A stretch of DNA of 64,000 nucleotides from Acidobacteriota bacterium (GTDB lineage: Bacteria; Acidobacteriota; Thermoanaerobaculia; UBA5066), in assembly GCA_029781975.1 (NCBI GenBank), contig JAKOVQ010000001.1, positions 38,891 through 102,890 on the forward strand, in the 5' to 3' direction. The notes below the pieces were generated by a model, which did no database searches, was not told the DNA's origin, and saw nothing but the letters and a program-made list of their open reading frames with translations. A program made the position numbers and the translations under genes. Shown piece by piece: positions 50,348 through 58,690 of the stretch. Within the stretch, counting starts at the first letter, position 1. Every line of letters begins with the position of its first letter.

Positions 50348-52675
50348 TCAGACGACCTCGACCCGCCACTTCGTCCCGCCTCCGTGGGCCGTCCCGACCT
50401 CGACGAACCGCCGCCCGCCCTCGATCCGCCGGGCGTGGGCGCGGATGAACACCCCGAGCTGCCGCGTCTTGATCTCCCCGTGGACGGTCCCGGCGACCTC
50501 CAGCACCGCCTCCCGGAGCGCCGCCGTGGCCTCCGGCTCGGGCGCCGGCCAGACGCCGCGCCCCTCGGCGAGGAGCCGCGCGACCTCGGCCACGGTCCCC
50601 GGCGCCCGGCCGAACGCCCCCTCCCATGCCGCGAGGAGCGCGGCGAGCCCCTGCCGTACCGGGTCGTTCGCCTCGACGCGCCGCCGCCCGTCGCACGGGT
50701 CGGCGCACCCGAGCCAGACGAGCGGGTCGCGGACCCAGCGCGCCCACTCGTCGAAGCCGCCCCAGCGCGGCCGGCCCTGCGGTGGCCGGCCGGCGACGTG
50801 GTACGCCCGCATGACGATGAGCCCCGCCGCGACCAGCTCGCCGCGGCGCCGGGGGACCTCCTCCAGAAGGTCGACGTCGAAGACCCGCTCCTCCGGCCGC
50901 TCGACGCCCGGGTCGATCATCACCGGAAGGACGCGGAACGAGAGGTCCCCCGACACGGCGACGTTGTTCCCGGTCGCCGTGATGAAGACGTTCGTAGGGA
51001 CCGTCGCGGTCCGGTTCGAGCCGAGGAGCCGGTCCGTGAAGACGGGTTCCGTCAGGACCGTGCAGAGCGCGTCGCCGCCCAGCTCGGTCGAGACGTTGTC
51101 TATCGTCAGGCAGACGTCCCCCGCCAGGAGGACGCTCATCATCTTCTTGCGCTCCTCCTGCGGGTCGTCGCTGTAGGTCACCGTGGCGGGCCGGTGCCCC
51201 GTCGCGAGGACCGCCCCGATCGTCGCCTGGAGCGTCTTGCCGGACCGCGGCTTCGGTGCGGCGAAGAGGATGAGCGGCGCCGAGGGGAGGCTCCGACGGA
51301 CGAGCGGCGTCAGGAGCGAGGCGAGCGCGGCGCTCCGGTCGGTCTCGTCCACGTAGGGGAAGTCAGACAGCACCTCCGACAGCATCTCCAGCGCGCGCAT
51401 CGCGTCGAGCCGTGTCGGCTCCTCGGGGATCGGAGGGAACGCCACGCCCCCGAAGTCGACGAGGAGCCCCGTCTCCCGGTCGTATCCCTCCGCCTGGAGG
51501 ATCGACCCGTCGGGCCGGAGCGTGGGCGCCGTGACGACCCCCGTGAGCGGGGGGAGGGGCCACTCGGCCCGCGCGAGGAGCGTCGCCGCCACCTTGTCGG
51601 GGCAGTCGGTCGGGACGAACGCCTCCGCGCGCCCGTCCCACTTCTGGAAGGCGGCGAGGCGGGTCAGGGTCTCGGCGAGGTTCGCGCCCGTCACCGTGAC
51701 GATGGACAGCGCCGACGGGTCCCGCGCGACGCCCTCCACGGTGACGGGCGCCCCGCGCACGGCGCGGACGAGCGTGCCCCCGCGCTGGTAGAGCCCGGAG
51801 CCTTCGAGCGCGGCGACGGCCTCGTCCACGACCCGCGGCAGCTCCCCGGCCTTGACTTGGATCACGGGGCGCCGCGCCCCCACGGCGACGGCCCGGCCCA
51901 GCCCGAGCCACTCGCCGACCCGGTCGAGCACCGGCTTCCCGAAGATCCTCTCGACCGTCGGGCCGCCCGTCGCCCGGCCGCCGGCCCGGAGCGTCCCGGC
52001 GGTGTCCCGCACCGCACGGCGGCGGTCCTCTGCCTCCTCGTCGCCCGCGGCCGCCGCCACGCCCGCCACGAAGTCGGGCGCGTCCGCCAGCCCCCGCCGG
52101 AGGAGGAACCCGCCGAGCGCGAGGGCCGCGTCGTGGCGCGAGCCGTTCGCAGGCCACGCCCGCGCGAGGAGGGCGCCGGCCGCGACGCGCGCCACGCGCC
52201 CGAGCAGCTCGTCGAACGGGACGCGCCCCGGCTCGCCGTGCGCCTCCCACGCGTACGGCTCGCCGCTCGGGTGGAGGCTCGGCGGGACGACCGTCTGCCC
52301 GCCGTTTCCGCGCAGCTCTACGAGCGTGGCGCCGTCGGGCGCCTGGAAGCGCCGGACGCCCGACGTCCCGGCCGCGACGTACCAGCGGTGCGAGCCCGGG
52401 TTGCCGGGCCGCCCGTGGCGCAGCTCGGTCGGAGGGAGCCACGCCGTTGCGAGCCGCGCGGCCTCCGGCGTGTCGCAGTCGACGTCGACGAGCCCGCCCG
52501 ACGGGTCGCCGAGGATCAGCCCGAGGTTCCCGTGGAAGGTCTCCTCGACGCGCTCCGGGTCCGCCCGGAACGCCTGCCACTCGCGCAGCGTCGGTCGCTT
52601 CTCCCCCCTCGGGATGGGGAGGGGCGCCCATCCCCGTTTCAGAGCGTCAAGCGCGGCCGTGGATGCGTCGTTCAT
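50348..52675 (-). CDS. Primase-polymerase/helicase replication protein
   Basis: 775 residues from ATG 52675. An N-terminal prim-pol domain (about 1-200) has GWAPLPIPRGEKRPTLREW, the acidic triad DVDCD (Asp64, 66, 68) and His96 in GSHRWYV. The C-terminal half is a P-loop ATPase: Walker A APKPRSGKT near residue 475 and CLTIDNV about 40 residues on, then TNVFITATGNNVAVSGDLSF (sensor 1-like Asn). This matches bifunctional replicases of plasmids and satellites. It should prime and unwind element DNA. It is followed by the large inverted repeat. Confidence 0.88.
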   Translation of the reverse strand: MNDASTAALDALKRGWAPLPIPRGEKRPTLREWQAFRADPERVEETFHGNLGLILGDPSGGLVDVDCDTPEAARLATAWLPPTELRHGRPGNPGSHRWYVAAGTSGVRRFQAPDGATLVELRGNGGQTVVPPSLHPSGEPYAWEAHGEPGRVPFDELLGRVARVAAGALLARAWPANGSRHDAALALGGFLLRRGLADAPDFVAGVAAAAGDEEAEDRRRAVRDTAGTLRAGGRATGGPTVERIFGKPVLDRVGEWLGLGRAVAVGARRPVIQVKAGELPRVVDEAVAALEGSGLYQRGGTLVRAVRGAPVTVEGVARDPSALSIVTVTGANLAETLTRLAAFQKWDGRAEAFVPTDCPDKVAATLLARAEWPLPPLTGVVTAPTLRPDGSILQAEGYDRETGLLVDFGGVAFPPIPEEPTRLDAMRALEMLSEVLSDFPYVDETDRSAALASLLTPLVRRSLPSAPLILFAAPKPRSGKTLQATIGAVLATGHRPATVTYSDDPQEERKKMMSVLLAGDVCLTIDNVSTELGGDALCTVLTEPVFTDRLLGSNRTATVPTNVFITATGNNVAVSGDLSFRVLPVMIDPGVERPEERVFDVDLLEEVPRRRGELVAAGLIVMRAYHVAGRPPQGRPRWGGFDEWARWVRDPLVWLGCADPCDGRRRVEANDPVRQGLAALLAAWEGAFGRAPGTVAEVARLLAEGRGVWPAPEPEATAALREAVLEVAGTVHGEIKTRQLGVFIRAHARRIEGGRRFVEVGTAHGGGTKWRVEVV

Positions 52676-52737
52676 CGCTGCCTCACGTCAGGGGAAAAGA
52701 CGGCGGCCGGGCGTGGAGGCGCGCCGGCCGCGTAATG

Positions 52738-52763
52738 CCCCGGCGCGGGCGACTGCGCCGGGG
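52738..52763. other. Hairpin upstream of the prim-pol gene
   Basis: 9-bp perfect stem CCCCGGCGC/GCGCCGGGG with an 8-base loop in the 97-base gap before the prim-pol gene. No T-run follows, so attenuation or a protein site is more likely than termination. Confidence 0.45.
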
Positions 52764-52772
52764 CGGAGGTCG

Positions 52773-53252
52773 TCATTCGACAGGCACCGGGAAGAGCCGC
52801 GACCGCCGGCCGCCGAAGTTCACGTCGAGCCCCCCGGGCCGGGGCAGGCCGCGGAGCCCGGCCCCTTCGGCCTCGCGCGCGAGCGCCTCGGCTTCGTCGA
52901 GGAGCACCTCGTGTTGGCGGACGAGCCGCCCCGCCTCGACGAGCTTCTGGACGACCTCGGCCGCGAGCCGCTGCCCCTCGGCCACCTGCCCCTCGGCCCT
53001 CTCTCGGAGCCGCGCGCGCGCCTGCTCCCTCACGACCGCGCTCGACCGCTGCGCCGCCTCGCGCGCGGCGGCCTCGGCGGCGCGCAGCCGGTCCGTCGCG
53101 ATCTCGATCTCCGCGGGGATCAGCGCGAGCCGCGGGGCGTCTCCGGCCTTGAGGGCCGTTTTCTGTTCGAGCACCAACCTCGTGACCGCGGCCGCGGCCT
53201 CGCGGTAAGCCGCCTCGGCCGCGGCTGCCTCGGCCATCGGGTCGGGGCTCAC
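52773..53252 (-). CDS. Ala-rich coiled-coil protein, 159 residues
   Basis: GTG 53252 overlaps the protease stop (GTGA). Almost entirely Ala/Glu/Arg heptads (EAAAAEAAYREAAAAVTRLV, AEAAAREAAQRSSAVVREQA), with a short C-terminal tail (RPGGLDVNFGGRRSRLFPVP). Its position next to a prohead-protease-like gene invites a scaffold role, but nothing specific is seen. Compare the element 1 coiled-coil protein. Confidence 0.6.
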   Translation of the reverse strand: MSPDPMAEAAAAEAAYREAAAAVTRLVLEQKTALKAGDAPRLALIPAEIEIATDRLRAAEAAAREAAQRSSAVVREQARARLRERAEGQVAEGQRLAAEVVQKLVEAGRLVRQHEVLLDEAEALAREAEGAGLRGLPRPGGLDVNFGGRRSRLFPVPVE

Positions 53253-54058
53253 AGCTCACCCGCCCGCGCGAGCGCGCGCTCCCAATGGAGCGAGCTGAGC
53301 GTCTCCAGAAGCGGCGCGTGTTTGACCGCCTCCTGCGGGGTCATCGAATTCACCCTGCGCTCGGCCTCGGCGATGCGCTCGTCGAGCCGGCGAAGGTCGG
53401 CCGCGCGCTTGAGCTTCTGCTCCTCGTTCCGCGCGATCTCGGCGAGGTCGGGCCGACCTTCGAGCAGACGGACGACCTCGGCCGCGATGTGCCCGACGAG
53501 GTCGTCCCCGGGCACGGGCGCGGCGAGCTTCGCCAGCGCGAACGTCGCGTGCGGGTTCGCCGGGACGTCGACGAGCGAAATCTCCCTCACGACCCAATCG
53601 ACAATCTTGCGAACTCGACGGCCGGCGACGACCTCGTAGGTCGATTTGATGAGGTCCCCGGCCACCGAAAACGCCCTCAGCACGCCGTCGCGGACGAGCG
53701 CCTGCGCGTCGGGTGCGCCGGCCGAGACGAACGCGCGGACCTCGATCGAGCGGTCGCGCTCGTTCGGCCGCCAGTCGACGACCCGCCCGACCGGCTTCGT
53801 CGCGTCGTGCGCCTGCCTCAGCGGGAGCCCGTCGCCGGCGGCGGCGAACGCGCGCCGGCTCGCCTCGAACGTGACGACGTCGCCTTGCTGGTCGACCGAC
53901 TCGTCCGTCGCGGTCCCTTCGATCAGAATCCGGCCGTCGTCGAGCCGCGTCGTCTTCGCGATTGAGAAGGACAGCGCGACGTCCGGCCGCGGCGGGGCCG
54001 CGCCCTTCTGCGTGAGCCACGCCGTCGCGAGCCGCACGAGGTCCGGGGCCGCGCTCAC
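53249..54058 (-). CDS. Prohead-protease-like protein (phage capsid maturation type)
   Basis: 269 residues from GTG 54058 (GTGA overlap with the Sm-like gene). Residues about 28-180 match phage prohead proteases: ILIEGTATDESVDQQGDVVT, His84 in LRQAHDATKPVGRVVDW, Ser131 in VRDGVLRAFSVAG and VREISLVDVPANPHATFALA. His84 and Ser131 sit where the catalytic pair of the S78/U35 family is expected. A helical C-terminal extension (about 190-265) could be a scaffolding-like part. No capsid gene is adjacent, so it may act on a helper-phage capsid or have another target. Confidence 0.78.
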   Translation of the reverse strand: MSAAPDLVRLATAWLTQKGAAPPRPDVALSFSIAKTTRLDDGRILIEGTATDESVDQQGDVVTFEASRRAFAAAGDGLPLRQAHDATKPVGRVVDWRPNERDRSIEVRAFVSAGAPDAQALVRDGVLRAFSVAGDLIKSTYEVVAGRRVRKIVDWVVREISLVDVPANPHATFALAKLAAPVPGDDLVGHIAAEVVRLLEGRPDLAEIARNEEQKLKRAADLRRLDERIAEAERRVNSMTPQEAVKHAPLLETLSSLHWERALARAGEL

Positions 54059-54303
54059 GAGCGGCCCCCGAGCGGGGCGATGCTCACGATGCCGTGCTTC
54101 ATGAGGACGATCCGCTTGCCGTCCTCGCAGTCGATCTCCACTTCGTACACCGCGACCTCGGCGAGCCGGCCGCGGACGGAGCCTCCGGTCGAGAGCCGCG
54201 CCTCGACCCTCTGGCCGACGAGCCGGCCGAGCGGCGAGCCCGTCGGCGCCGCCGCGACGGGCGGGCGGGGCGCGAACTTCATCGTGTTGGTGTTGGGCTG
54301 CAC
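54055..54303 (-). CDS. Sm/Hfq-like small protein
   Basis: 82 residues from GTG 54303, with GGAGG seven bases upstream (an ATG lies at residue 8). After a Pro-rich start, residues 30-78 read as an Sm fold: an Sm1-like VEARLSTGGSVRGRLAEVAV (33-52) and an Sm2-like IVLMKHGIVSIAPL (65-78). KHGIVSIAP is close to the Hfq KHAISTVVP. If it forms an RNA-binding ring it could control element or host mRNAs. It could also be an SH3-like phage structural protein. Confidence 0.6.
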   Translation of the reverse strand: MQPNTNTMKFAPRPPVAAAPTGSPLGRLVGQRVEARLSTGGSVRGRLAEVAVYEVEIDCEDGKRIVLMKHGIVSIAPLGGRS

Positions 54304-54306
54304 TTG

Positions 54307-54618
54307 TCACCTCCCGGCCGCGCTCGGCGCGGCCGCCTCTCTGCTTCTCCTGCGGGACTCGGCCGCACGGGCGGCCCAATCGGGGCGGCGCGCGGCACGG
54401 GCCGCGGTCATGCGCTCGCGCGCGGCCTCGCGCCGGGCGGCGGAGCCGGCGGCGCGCTCGCGGAGCCACGCCTCGACGGCGTCCTCGCGGTAGAGGACGA
54501 CCGTTTCCGACGGCGACTCCCAGCCGGGCGGGCCGGCGCCCTTCGATCTCAGGTTCGCGAGCGACCCGGTCGAGATTCCGAGAATCCGGGCGACCTCGCG
54601 CGAAGGGAGGAGCCTCAC
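54307..54618 (-). CDS. Helix-turn-helix DNA-binding protein, 103 residues
   Basis: GTG 54618 overlaps the upstream stop (GTGA). Residues 1-50 (LLPSREVARILGISTGSLAN, LRSKGAGPPGWESPSETVVL) are a MerR/excisionase-type winged HTH; the remainder is Arg/Ala-rich and helical. Likely a regulator or excisionase. Confidence 0.7.
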   Translation of the reverse strand: MRLLPSREVARILGISTGSLANLRSKGAGPPGWESPSETVVLYREDAVEAWLRERAAGSAARREAARERMTAARAARRPDWAARAAESRRRSREAAAPSAAGR

Positions 54619-54824
54619 CGGCGGCCCTCGTCCGGTGGCGGCTCGACGCGCCTCGCGGTCGGGAGGGCGTCCGCCCACGAGCGGGCGTCGTCGAGGCGCA
54701 CGAGCCGGCGGCCGTGCCACCAGCGAAACCGCACGAGCCCGGCACGGCAGGCGCGGTCGAGGGAGGTCGGATGGCGGCCCACGGCGACAGCCGCGTCGAC
54801 GATCGTTCTTTCCTCGGTGCCCAT
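54615..54824 (-). CDS. Small HTH_17-like protein, 69 residues
   Basis: ATG 54824. IVDAAVAVGRHPTSLDRACR, then RFRWWHGRRLVRLDDARSWA, is a short winged-helix pattern. Coupled to the next HTH gene. Two tandem small HTH proteins at this point suggest the control region of the element. Confidence 0.6.
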   Translation of the reverse strand: MGTEERTIVDAAVAVGRHPTSLDRACRAGLVRFRWWHGRRLVRLDDARSWADALPTARRVEPPPDEGRR

Positions 54825-54877
54825 ACCGTCAAGGTAGGGCGGCGGAGGCCGGGGTTCTACCGGAAGAAGTGCGGGGG

Positions 54878-55414
54878 CTATTTCTTCCGGCGCATCTTCG
54901 CCGCGGAGTCGGCGAGCGCCTCGAAGACCTCGGGCTCCGCGCCGTTCGGCAGCGGCAGCCGCAGCACGTCGCGGCCCACGGCCAGGGCGACGCGCCGGTG
55001 GACGACCCGCCCCCGGTGGCGCTCCACGATGGCGGACGCGAGGTGCCGGCAGCTCGCCAGGACCTCGGCGCCGGGGGCGTCGCCCGCGAGCCGGCGCGCG
55101 GCGGCCTCGACCGCGGCGCTCCGCCCCCTCGGCGCCGCGGCGGCCGCCTCGCGCGAGGCATCGACGAGGTCGCTCAGCACGATGTGCTCGAAGTGGCGGC
55201 GCGTGTGCTCGGGCCAGTCGGTCGGGCGGCCGCGAGGACGGCGGCGGGCGGCGGCGACGGCGCGTGCGACGAGCAGCTCGGGCTCGACCCCGGCCTCGCG
55301 CGCGACGTCGAGGAGGGCGAGCGACCAGAGCGCGGTCGCCTCGGTCTGCCCGCTCCGCTCGGCCGCCTCGCGCGCGACGGCCGCGACCTCCGGATCTTCC
55401 CAGCCCCTCGCCAT
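54878..55414 (-). CDS. Hypothetical protein, 178 residues (right end of element 2)
   Basis: ATG 55414 with GAGGAG upstream; longer in-frame starts are Arg/Pro-rich and unlikely. Helical N-terminus (AAVAREAAERSGQTEATALW), RRHFEHIVLSDLVDASREAA in the middle, and a beta-rich end (VVHRRVALAVGRDVLRLPLP). No family is recognised. It is the first gene inside attR, a position that often holds the first-expressed gene or cargo. Confidence 0.6.
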   Translation of the reverse strand: MARGWEDPEVAAVAREAAERSGQTEATALWSLALLDVAREAGVEPELLVARAVAAARRRPRGRPTDWPEHTRRHFEHIVLSDLVDASREAAAAAPRGRSAAVEAAARRLAGDAPGAEVLASCRHLASAIVERHRGRVVHRRVALAVGRDVLRLPLPNGAEPEVFEALADSAAKMRRKK

Positions 55415-55538
55415 CGCTCCTCGCCGTCTCCTCGCCCCGGGGGAAGGAAAGCGCCGGCCCGCGCGCGGGGCGAGGTCCGCTCGGCCCGGGAGCAACCCCG
55501 GGACCGGCGGGCCGGCGCGGCTAGACTACCTCACGAAA

Positions 55539-55561
55539 CGGAGTTCGCGGGGGAGTTCGAA
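55539..55561. repeat. Right arm-type site, element 2
   Basis: 23 bases, 22 identical to 45132-45154, with two CGGAGTTCG/GGGAGTTCG units. Confidence 0.6.
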
Positions 55562-55652
55562 ATCGTCAAAATCACGTCTTTTCATTGGTCTTCAATCTTC
55601 TGAAGTCCGCTTGTTTAGCGGGGTGAAGGCGGGTGAGGAGTGGTCGGTCGTC

Positions 55653-55697
55653 CTTACACGCAGGATGTCGTCGGTTCGAGTCCGGCACCTCCCACCA
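55653..55697. repeat. attR of element 2
   Basis: 45-bp copy of the tRNA-Val 3' half (anticodon loop to CCA) without the 5' half, so not a functional tRNA. Confidence 0.95.
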
Positions 55698-55833
55698 CGA
55701 CTGCCCCTCGATCATTCCGCGGCCGAGCGCGCTGCTTGGGGATCATAGGACGCCATCTGTCCCCTCGTGGAGCCATACTCCTCCCCGGGCGGTGGGTGGT
55801 CTCGACCGTTCATCGGCTCGGGAGGTCCAGGAC

Positions 55834-58008
55834 GTGAAGTATGCCCACTCGTTGGCCGGAAGGCCGCTCGAGGAATGGCACCGGCTCGAGGATCACCTAC
55901 GTGACACGGGTGCCGCCGCCGCGCGGTTCGCGCAAGCGTGGGGGGCCGAAGAGTGGGCTCGGCTCGCGGGGCTCTGGCACGACCTCGGGAAGCATTCGAA
56001 GGCGTTCCAGGTGAGGATCGGAGCGGGGGACCCGGACGCCCACGTAGAGAGCGAGAGGAGGCCTGACCACTCGACGGCCGGTGCCATCCACGCCATGGAG
56101 GCGCTCGGACGGTCTGGGCTGCCGGTGGCGCTCGCCATCGCTGGTCATCATGCGGGGCTGGGCGATCTGCATGAGGAGGTCACCCCCCGCCTTCGCCGAC
56201 ACGAACTGCTCGAGCGGGCGGTTGAGGGTGGGGCTACCGGGGAGTGGCTTTCGCCCGAGGTGCAGCCGTCTCTTCCCTTCGACGTCAAGGACACGAGGCC
56301 GGAGAACCTCCGGGCTCTGGAGCTCTGGACGCGGTTCCTCTACTCCGCGCTCGTGGATGCCGACTTCCTCGACACGGAGCGGTTCCTCGAACCCGAGCGA
56401 GCGGAGGCCCGGAGGCGCGAGGGAGATCTAGCGAGGCTGCTGGCCCTCCTCGAGGCCCGCCTAGAGGAGCTGGGCCTCGACCGACGGGAAGCGCCGGTGA
56501 ACCAGGCTCGCCGACGAATCCTGGCGGCATGCCGAGAGGCGGCCGAGCAGGAGCCGGGTGTCTTCAGCCTCACGGCGCCGACCGGCGCAGGAAAGACGCT
56601 CGCCTCGATGGTGTTCGCGCTGCGCCATGCCGTGCGGCACGGACTCTGCCGCGTCATCGTCGTCCTGCCGTTCACATCGATCATCGAGCAGTCCGCGCAG
56701 GTCTATCGCGAGATCCTCGGCGAGGACGCCGTCGTGGAGCACCACTCGAGCCTCGATCCGGAGAGGGAGACCCTCCGGACGCGCCTCTGCTCCGAGAACT
56801 GGGACGCCCCGGTGGTCGTCACCACGGGCGTGCAGTTCTTCGAGAGCCTCTTCGCGAACCGTTCCAGCACCTGTCGGAAGCTCCACAACGTCGCTCGGAG
56901 CGTCGTGATTCTCGACGAGGCCCAGACCCTCCCGACGCAGCTCCTGGAACCGATCCTGGACGTCCTGCGCCAGCTCACGTTGCGGTTCGGCTCGACCCTC
57001 GTCGTCTCGACCGCCACCCAGCCGGCGCTCGCGGAACGAGAGGGATTCCGGGGGCTCGCACGCGTCCGGGAGATCATTCCCGATCCCGAATCCGAGTTCC
57101 GCGCGCTTCGGCGCGCCCGAATCGAGTGGCCGCGAGACCCATCGGTCGCCACCGCCTGGCCGGACCTCGCCGCGGCGCTGCGAGAAGAACAGAGGTTCCT
57201 CGCCATCGTGCACAGGCGAGCCGACGCGGTGGACCTGGTGAGCCTCCTCCCCGGCGACGTCGTTCATCTCTCCGCGTCGATGTGCGCGGCCCACCGGCTG
57301 GAGGTTCTTCGTGACGTCAAGCATCGGCTGGTCGGGGACGGGCCCGTGCGGGTCGTTGCCACGCAACTCGTCGAGGCGGGGGTCGACGTCGACTTTCCCG
57401 TCGTCTATCGCGCCCTTGCCGGCCTCGACGCGATCGCCCAGGCTGCCGGCAGGTGCAACAGGGAGGGGAAGCTCGAGGAGGGCCGCGTCGTCGTCTTCGT
57501 CGCGCCGACGCAGCCTCCGCCGGGCATCCTCCGCAAGGGGTTCGAGACGACCCTCGGCCTGCTGGCGGAGCACGGGGCACGACTCGACCCACTCAGCCCC
57601 GAGCACTTCGAGAGCTACTTCCGTCGCCTGTACTTTCTCAGCGAAACCGACCGACGGGGAATCCAGGAAGCCCGCGAGAGGCTCCGATTCCGCGAGGTGG
57701 CGTCGAAGGCGATCGTCATCGATCAGACGATGGTCCCCATCGTCGTTCCCTGGGGCGACGGAGCGACGTCTAGTCTCGACCGTCTTCGCAAGGACGGCCC
57801 GAACCGGCTCGCGATGCGCGCCCTGCAGCCCTTCGTGGCCACCGTCTCGAAGTCGTCCTTCCGTCGCCTCTTCGAAGTCGGAGCGCTGGAACACATCCGC
57901 GAAGTCGTCTGGGCGCTCGCCCAGACCCACCGAAACCTCTACGACGCCAGGCTGGGGCTCCGGCTGGCCGGGCCACTCTTCCCCGACCCGGAGAGCCTGA
58001 GCATCTGA
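55834..58008 (+). CDS. cas3: CRISPR helicase/nuclease Cas3 (type I-C)
   Basis: 724 residues from GTG 55834, with GGGAGG upstream. The HD nuclease domain is N-terminal (WHDLGKHSKAFQ, His49-Asp50; HAGLGDLHEEV later), followed by the superfamily 2 helicase: TAPTGAGKT with Lys254, DEAQ at 361-364 (the usual DExH position, here with Gln), VVSTATQPAL and ATQLVEAGVDVDFPVVYRAL with the Arg-finger motif AAGRCNREG. It is recruited by Cascade to unwind and degrade target DNA. First gene of the I-C operon. Confidence 0.95.
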   Translation: MKYAHSLAGRPLEEWHRLEDHLRDTGAAAARFAQAWGAEEWARLAGLWHDLGKHSKAFQVRIGAGDPDAHVESERRPDHSTAGAIHAMEALGRSGLPVALAIAGHHAGLGDLHEEVTPRLRRHELLERAVEGGATGEWLSPEVQPSLPFDVKDTRPENLRALELWTRFLYSALVDADFLDTERFLEPERAEARRREGDLARLLALLEARLEELGLDRREAPVNQARRRILAACREAAEQEPGVFSLTAPTGAGKTLASMVFALRHAVRHGLCRVIVVLPFTSIIEQSAQVYREILGEDAVVEHHSSLDPERETLRTRLCSENWDAPVVVTTGVQFFESLFANRSSTCRKLHNVARSVVILDEAQTLPTQLLEPILDVLRQLTLRFGSTLVVSTATQPALAEREGFRGLARVREIIPDPESEFRALRRARIEWPRDPSVATAWPDLAAALREEQRFLAIVHRRADAVDLVSLLPGDVVHLSASMCAAHRLEVLRDVKHRLVGDGPVRVVATQLVEAGVDVDFPVVYRALAGLDAIAQAAGRCNREGKLEEGRVVVFVAPTQPPPGILRKGFETTLGLLAEHGARLDPLSPEHFESYFRRLYFLSETDRRGIQEARERLRFREVASKAIVIDQTMVPIVVPWGDGATSSLDRLRKDGPNRLAMRALQPFVATVSKSSFRRLFEVGALEHIREVVWALAQTHRNLYDARLGLRLAGPLFPDPESLSI

Positions 58009-58030
58009 ACTGCCGAAAGGAGGGTCCTGA

Positions 58031-58690
58031 ATGAAGGAACGAAGCCCGACGCTTGCGATGCGTCTTCGGGGACCGCTCGGGTGCTTCACCCGACCGGAGT
58101 TCAAGACGGAACGTGTCAGCTACGAAGTGATGACCCCTTCGGCTGCTAGGGGCGCCCTCGAAGCCGTCCTCTGGAAGCCCGCGATTCGATGGCGCATCCA
58201 GAGGATTCGCGTCCTGAATCCGATCCTGTTCACGTCGTTCAAGCGCAACGAGGTGAACTCCAAAGTGCCGGTCGACAGCGTCCGGTCGGCCATGAAGGGC
58301 GGACACTTGCGCGACTTCTACGCGGACGAAGATAGGGCGCAGAGGAACACCGTGGCGCTCGCAGACGTGGACTACGTCGTGGAGGCGACCTTCGCGATGA
58401 CCGCGAAGGCGGGAGCTGGCGAGACGGTGACGAAATTCGTCGAGATGTTCACGCGGCGGCTCGAGAAGGGCCAGTCCTTCAGCCAGCCGTACCTCGGTTG
58501 CCGCGAGTTCGCCGCGGAGTTCCTCCCCGCCTCGGGGGCGCCGGATCCGATCCCGGACACGCGCGACCTTGGTCTGATGCTCCACGACATCGAGTTCGGA
58601 GAGGCGAATCGCCCGAGGTTCTTCGAGGCCAGGCTCGTCGGCGGGATCCTCGAGGTCCCGCCGTGGGACCAGGGGGAGGCGGCTGCATGA
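58031..58690 (+). CDS. cas5c: Cas5c crRNA-processing Cascade subunit
   Basis: 219 residues from ATG 58031, with AGGAGGGTC upstream. The RAMP start (AMRLRGPLGCFTRPEFKTER, VSYEVMTPSAARGALEAVLW) and ending are typical of Cas5d/Cas5c, which in type I-C replaces Cas6 and cuts the repeat RNA. RIQRIRVLNPILFTSFKRNE and AQRNTVALADVDYVVEATF are the usual internal blocks. It overlaps cas8c by four bases. Confidence 0.95.
   Translation: MKERSPTLAMRLRGPLGCFTRPEFKTERVSYEVMTPSAARGALEAVLWKPAIRWRIQRIRVLNPILFTSFKRNEVNSKVPVDSVRSAMKGGHLRDFYADEDRAQRNTVALADVDYVVEATFAMTAKAGAGETVTKFVEMFTRRLEKGQSFSQPYLGCREFAAEFLPASGAPDPIPDTRDLGLMLHDIEFGEANRPRFFEARLVGGILEVPPWDQGEAAA

Larger units (their letters stand above)
45020..55697. 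mobile_element. Integrated element 2 (10.7 kb, in tRNA-Val)
   Basis: Flanked by a 45-bp perfect repeat of the tRNA 3' half, with the integrase next to the intact tRNA. All genes are read leftwards. Content: integrase, small genes, HicBA, a FtsH-peptidase-like protein, serine resolvase, zinc/HTH protein, primase-polymerase/helicase, coiled-coil protein, prohead-protease-like protein, Sm/Hfq-like protein and two HTH proteins. No capsid, portal, large terminase, tail or conjugation gene is visible. Confidence 0.93.
55415..55833. other. Intergenic region spanning attR of element 2
   Basis: 419 bases without a convincing gene. It contains an arm-type site (55539-55561), an A/T-richer patch (about 55560-55620), attR (55653-55697) and 136 bases before cas3. 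No clear -35/-10 pair is seen for the cas operon. Confidence 0.6.

Noticed and set aside
50223..50747. Minus-strand frame ending in VTEVTEVT repeats
   Set aside because: The repeated residues come from the inverted repeat DNA; the rest is antiphase to the prim-pol gene.
55653..55697. Second tRNA-Val gene
   Set aside because: Only the 3' half is present; the acceptor 5' strand and D arm are missing. It is attR.
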